DNA of 18,100 nt from JAKSCF01 sp028279945 (lineage in GTDB: Bacteria > Bacillota > Clostridia > Peptostreptococcales > JAAYPU01). A model generated the notes under the pieces. The model was not told where the DNA came from, searched no databases, and saw only the letters and a program-made list of their open reading frames with translations. The stretch lies in NCBI GenBank assembly GCA_028279945.1, contig JANQMT010000200.1:1-18100 (forward strand), given 5' to 3'. Of this stretch, positions 15,370 to 18,100 are shown one piece after another. The position numbers and the translations under genes were made by a program. Within the stretch, counting starts at the first letter, position 1, and every line of letters begins with the position of its first letter.

Positions 15370-15385
15370 GTGTATTTTTATACAC
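15370..15385. promoter_or_regulatory. ARG-box-like palindrome
   Basis: GTGTATTTTTATACAC has perfect 6-bp arms around four T bases, the same architecture as ArgR/AhrC operators (TGAAT-N4-ATTCA type). It sits 8 bp upstream of the -35 box of the ArgA-like gene. An unrelated dimeric regulator is possible. Confidence 0.45.
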
Positions 15386-15478
15386 AAATAGTGATTTTGT
15401 AGTATCATAATATTCAAACAGAGTAATCGGATTCCATGATTAAAGGAGAAAGTTAAAAAACATAAAAGCAAAACTCAA

Positions 15479-15512
15479 TAAAAAACCCCTAGAAAGTTAG
15501 GCTTTCTAAGGG
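15479..15512 (-). terminator. Rho-independent terminator of the dehydrogenase gene
   Basis: On the minus strand CCCTTAGAAAG, a short loop and CTTTCTAGGGG pair over 7 and 3 bases with one mismatch, followed directly by TTTTTTATT. It begins 34 bases after the dehydrogenase stop codon. Confidence 0.85.
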
Positions 15513-15545
15513 TAATTGAAATAAATTTGCAGGGTTATTTCTAAT

Positions 15546-16367
15546 CTATGAGTAAATTTTAGTAATAACCTTTTCTAATGCTTTACAAGGTAATAATCGT
15601 TTCAATAAACCAAAAAATTTATACTCAAGTCCTACGATTAACCTTACGGGTGGGTTTTTACTGTTTAAGATTTTCTTAAAATCTTTAAGGACAACCTCTG
15701 GCCCTGGACCACTTTGCTCCGATTTAATCATTGCATTAATTGCAGCATCCATGCTTTCTTTATAGGGTGAATTTGCAGCATCTTTTGCGTAAGTTCTTTT
15801 AAAATTAGTCTTCATATCGCCGGGATCTATCAACGAGACATTGATTCCAAATTGTTTTGTTTCCATTCTTAAAGCCTCTGTCACGGCTTCTAAAGCAAAT
15901 TTACTGGCACTGTACATAGACTGATAAGGTATTGATATTAACCCGGCTACTGAACTAATATTTACAATCAAGCCTGATTTTTGTTTTCTCATTATAGGTA
16001 AAACATTTCTGCATACCATCATAATTCCAAATACATTTGTATTAAAAGCTGATTTAGCCTCTTCTAAAGAGATATCTTCTACGGCACCTGATAGGGAATA
16101 TCCCGCACAATTCAAAAGTATATCTATTTTTTCTTCATTTTCTTTAATATAGTTGACGGCTTTTCTAATAGTACCTTCTTTTGTAACATCTAAGGGAATC
16201 ATCTGTATTTCAGAATGATCCTTATATGAACTTTCCTCAGCAAAAAGAGCATTTCTGGATGTACCATAAACGGTATAGCCTTGATCAACTAAGTATTCTG
16301 AACAACATTTACCGACTCCTGAAGACGCGCCTACAACAAGTGCAACTTTTCCATATCCTTTTTTCAT
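15546..16367 (-). CDS. Classical short-chain dehydrogenase/reductase
   Basis: This 273-residue NAD(P)-dependent oxidoreductase has the Rossmann glycine motif GASSGVG (13-19), NCAG (86-89) and the catalytic set Asn110, Ser139 (NISSVAG), Tyr152 and Lys156 (YSASK). The C-terminal 70 residues, including a VRLIVGLEYKFF stretch, form the substrate-binding end and a basic hydrophobic tail. The substrate cannot be read from sequence. It is transcribed alone: a -24/-12 sigma-54 promoter lies 59 bases upstream and a terminator follows. The next gene upstream, on the same strand, encodes a sigma-54 activator, so the two probably form a regulator-target pair. Arg38 after the second strand (GTSRN) hints at NADP preference. 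Confidence 0.9.
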   Translation of the reverse strand: MKKGYGKVALVVGASSGVGKCCSEYLVDQGYTVYGTSRNALFAEESSYKDHSEIQMIPLDVTKEGTIRKAVNYIKENEEKIDILLNCAGYSLSGAVEDISLEEAKSAFNTNVFGIMMVCRNVLPIMRKQKSGLIVNISSVAGLISIPYQSMYSASKFALEAVTEALRMETKQFGINVSLIDPGDMKTNFKRTYAKDAANSPYKESMDAAINAMIKSEQSGPGPEVVLKDFKKILNSKNPPVRLIVGLEYKFFGLLKRLLPCKALEKVITKIYS

Positions 16368-16425
16368 TATTTTTTCACTCTCTTTCTACATAATATATCA
16401 TTTGTACTACAAGATTTTATATATT

Positions 16426-16441
16426 TGCAAATTATATGCCA
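16426..16441 (-). promoter_or_regulatory. Sigma-54 (-24/-12) promoter of the dehydrogenase gene
   Basis: The minus strand reads TGGCATATAATTTGCA, with GG and GC ten bases apart, matching TGGCAC-N5-TTGCA except at one core base. Transcription would start near 16414, about 47 bases before the ATG at 16367. The adjacent gene encodes a sigma-54 activator. Confidence 0.8.
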
Positions 16442-16454
16442 TGAGTCGATTATT

Positions 16455-16473
16455 TGTAAAAAGAGATTTGACA
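16455..16473. promoter_or_regulatory. Candidate activator site upstream of the sigma-54 promoter
   Basis: TGTAAAA and TTTGACA are 5 bases apart and form an inverted repeat with one mismatch. It lies about 25 bp upstream of the -24 element, closer than most enhancer sites. It could bind the AcoR-like regulator encoded next door. Confidence 0.35.
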
Positions 16474-16508
16474 GGGAATATGAAAAGTAAAAATTTATAT
16501 ACCTGTAT

Positions 16509-18100
16509 TCAATTGCTATTTAAATATTCATCCGATGTTATATTATATTTTTTAATTTTTCTATAAATAGTGGTTTTACCCATTTTGATCTTTTGAGCAG
16601 CGGGAATCACCTTTCCGTGACAACTTCTAATGGCATCAATGATTAATTGCCTTTCGTATTCATTGATAGTAGATACATTTTCTGTTGATTTAATTTCAGT
16701 AGGCATATTGGTAATATGTGTTTTTATATTTGTTTTCATATGACTGGAAATGTATTCAGATGTGATTTCATTACCGTCGCATAAATAATAGGCTCTGGAT
16801 ATGGTGTTTTGCAATTCACGAATGTTGCCCTTCCAATGATGCTCTAACAAAGCCTCAATAAAATTTTCTTGAATGGTTTTGTTATCTTCATTTTCACTGT
16901 TTAACTTATTTAAGAAATGGTTGGCTAATAACGGTATATCTTCTAATCTTTCCTGTAAAGAAGGCATCTTAAAAAACATAACGTTTAAACGATAATATAA
17001 ATCTTCTCTAAAATTCTTTTTTTGAACCTCTTCATATAGACTTCTATTAGTAGCTGCTATGACACGAATATTTAATTCTTTTTCTTGTTTTCCGCCCATT
17101 CTTGTTACTTTATGATTATCCAGGATTCTTAATAACTTAGATTGAATATCTAAAGGCAGCTCACCAATTTCATCTAAAAAAATAGTGCCGCCGTTAGCTA
17201 ATTCGAATTTACCCGGTTTTCCTGTGGATAATGCACCGGTAAAGGTTCCTCGTTCATAGCCAAAAAGTTCACTCTCGACCAATTCAGTCGGAAGTGCCGC
17301 ACAATTGACGGCAATAAAAGGTTTGTGCTTTCGATTGCTGATACTGTGAATGGATTGTGCAAATAATTCTTTTCCAGTACCACTTTCACCTTCTATTAAT
17401 ATTGTACAGCCTAAAGACGCTACTTTTTTAGCGGTATCAATGATTCTTTGCATGTTTGGGTTTTGAGTAATAATATTATCAAAAGTAAAGTAAGTGTTAT
17501 TTCCGGTAAATTTTTGAGATAGATTAATGATATCTTCTATCTCTCTACACATAATAACCATACCGTCAAACATATGGTCACGTTTAATAAAACGGATGTG
17601 AACATTCACCCTGTACAACTTATTTTTATACTTAATAAAGGTTTCCTTTACTTCGGTATGTGTCAGGCCGTTATACATTAACGCTTTAAAATCTATCTCA
17701 TAAAAAAGCTCTTTAATATCACATTGGCTGATACTCTCTAAATCAGAACTAATAATTCTTAAAAAACTTTTATTGACTTTAGAAATATTTAATTTTGAAT
17801 CTAATATTAACATGCCTTCAGATATCTTATCAAAAGTAAAATTAATGATCTCCATTGACTGCATATGCAGCAATTGTTTTTCTATTAAAGCCGCTCCGGC
17901 CGCCACAATACTTAAAAAATGCTTGCTGAAAAAATTTTTATGAAAAGTAATGGTTAAAGTGCCTATTATTTCATCATTCATATATATCAATGCAGTGGCA
18001 CAATTAACAATATGATGATCTTCACAGAAGTGCTCTGTATTATTGGTTCTGAAATTCTTTTTGTATCTTAGAGCAAGGGTTATGGCGTTGGTTCCAATAG
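16509..18100 (-). CDS. AcoR-like sigma-54-dependent transcriptional activator, N-terminus outside the window
   Basis: The visible 529 residues are open to the right edge. They begin in a GAF domain of the AcoR type (GTNAITLAL, EHFCEDHHIVNCATA, EIIGTLTI), followed by a PAS domain (about 86-135). The AAA+ sigma-54 domain has Walker A GESGTGKE (237-244), the GAFTGA loop as GTFTGA (284-289) and Walker B TIFLDEIGE (305-313). A Fis-type helix-turn-helix (KVIPAAQKIKMGKTTIYRKI) ends the protein. Such proteins bind upstream sites and open sigma-54 promoters when the GAF or PAS domain senses a ligand. The conserved GTNAI and HxxHxxxxC elements are shared with AcoR, not with the NifA GAF domain. Its likely target is the adjacent dehydrogenase gene. 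It ends in TGA. Confidence 0.88.
   Translation of the reverse strand, partial: IGTNAITLALRYKKNFRTNNTEHFCEDHHIVNCATALIYMNDEIIGTLTITFHKNFFSKHFLSIVAAGAALIEKQLLHMQSMEIINFTFDKISEGMLILDSKLNISKVNKSFLRIISSDLESISQCDIKELFYEIDFKALMYNGLTHTEVKETFIKYKNKLYRVNVHIRFIKRDHMFDGMVIMCREIEDIINLSQKFTGNNTYFTFDNIITQNPNMQRIIDTAKKVASLGCTILIEGESGTGKELFAQSIHSISNRKHKPFIAVNCAALPTELVESELFGYERGTFTGALSTGKPGKFELANGGTIFLDEIGELPLDIQSKLLRILDNHKVTRMGGKQEKELNIRVIAATNRSLYEEVQKKNFREDLYYRLNVMFFKMPSLQERLEDIPLLANHFLNKLNSENEDNKTIQENFIEALLEHHWKGNIRELQNTISRAYYLCDGNEITSEYISSHMKTNIKTHITNMPTEIKSTENVSTINEYERQLIIDAIRSCHGKVIPAAQKIKMGKTTIYRKIKKYNITSDEYLNSN

Noticed and set aside
16509..18100. Calling the sigma-54 activator NifA because of the nearby nif operon
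   Set aside because: Its GAF domain carries AcoR-type motifs (GTNAI, HxxHxxxxC), it has a PAS domain, the nif promoter lacks a -24/-12 element, and a good sigma-54 promoter precedes the neighbouring dehydrogenase instead.
1..18100. CRISPR arrays, tRNA or rRNA genes and insertion sequences
   Set aside because: I saw no regularly spaced repeats, no tRNA cloverleaf or rRNA sequence, and no transposase or terminal inverted repeats with target duplications.

Overview
This window looks like low-GC Firmicutes DNA, most likely from an anaerobic clostridium. It is AT-rich, has strong AGGAGG-type ribosome binding sites, and its nif genes follow the order nifH-nifI1-nifI2-nifD-nifK-nifE-nifN-nifB, which is known from clostridia and methanogens. 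NifD carries the extra internal segment typical of clostridial NifD, and an Hcp gene lies alongside. I cannot name the species from sequence alone.

The left edge (plus strand) holds the 3' end of a hybrid-cluster protein gene (hcp) with a terminator. It is followed by a MerR-family regulator with two predicted membrane helices and a zinc ribbon, and by a small cupin gene. A hairpin at 2075-2094 lies between the converging cupin and nifV genes and could stop transcription from both sides.

The centre (minus strand, about 14690 down to 2199) is one long unit for molybdenum nitrogenase: nifH, nifI1, nifI2, nifD, nifK, nifE, nifN, nifB, modA, modB, modC, nifV. The genes are tightly packed or overlap. 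NifH and NifDK are the enzyme. NifI1/NifI2 are PII-type post-translational regulators. NifB, NifEN and NifV (homocitrate) build FeMo-co, and ModABC imports the molybdate. modA has an in-frame TGA inside its signal peptide, although the rest of the gene and the lipobox are intact.

The control region before nifH is the most unusual part. A good sigma-A-type promoter (-10 at 14661-14666) lies about 280 nt upstream of nifH. The leader between them contains a set of GAAC/GTTC half-sites including a perfect 15-bp palindrome, then a strong intrinsic terminator with a U-run (14500-14461), then a second hairpin just before the nifH ribosome binding site. This suggests that the operon, or a short leader RNA, is controlled by attenuation. 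No sigma-54 promoter is visible before nifH.

The right side (minus strand) holds a GNAT acetyltransferase resembling short-form ArgA, with an ARG-box-like palindrome upstream. Next come a short-chain dehydrogenase with its own terminator and a near-consensus -24/-12 sigma-54 promoter, and an AcoR-like sigma-54 activator running off the right edge. That activator is better explained as the regulator of the dehydrogenase than as NifA.
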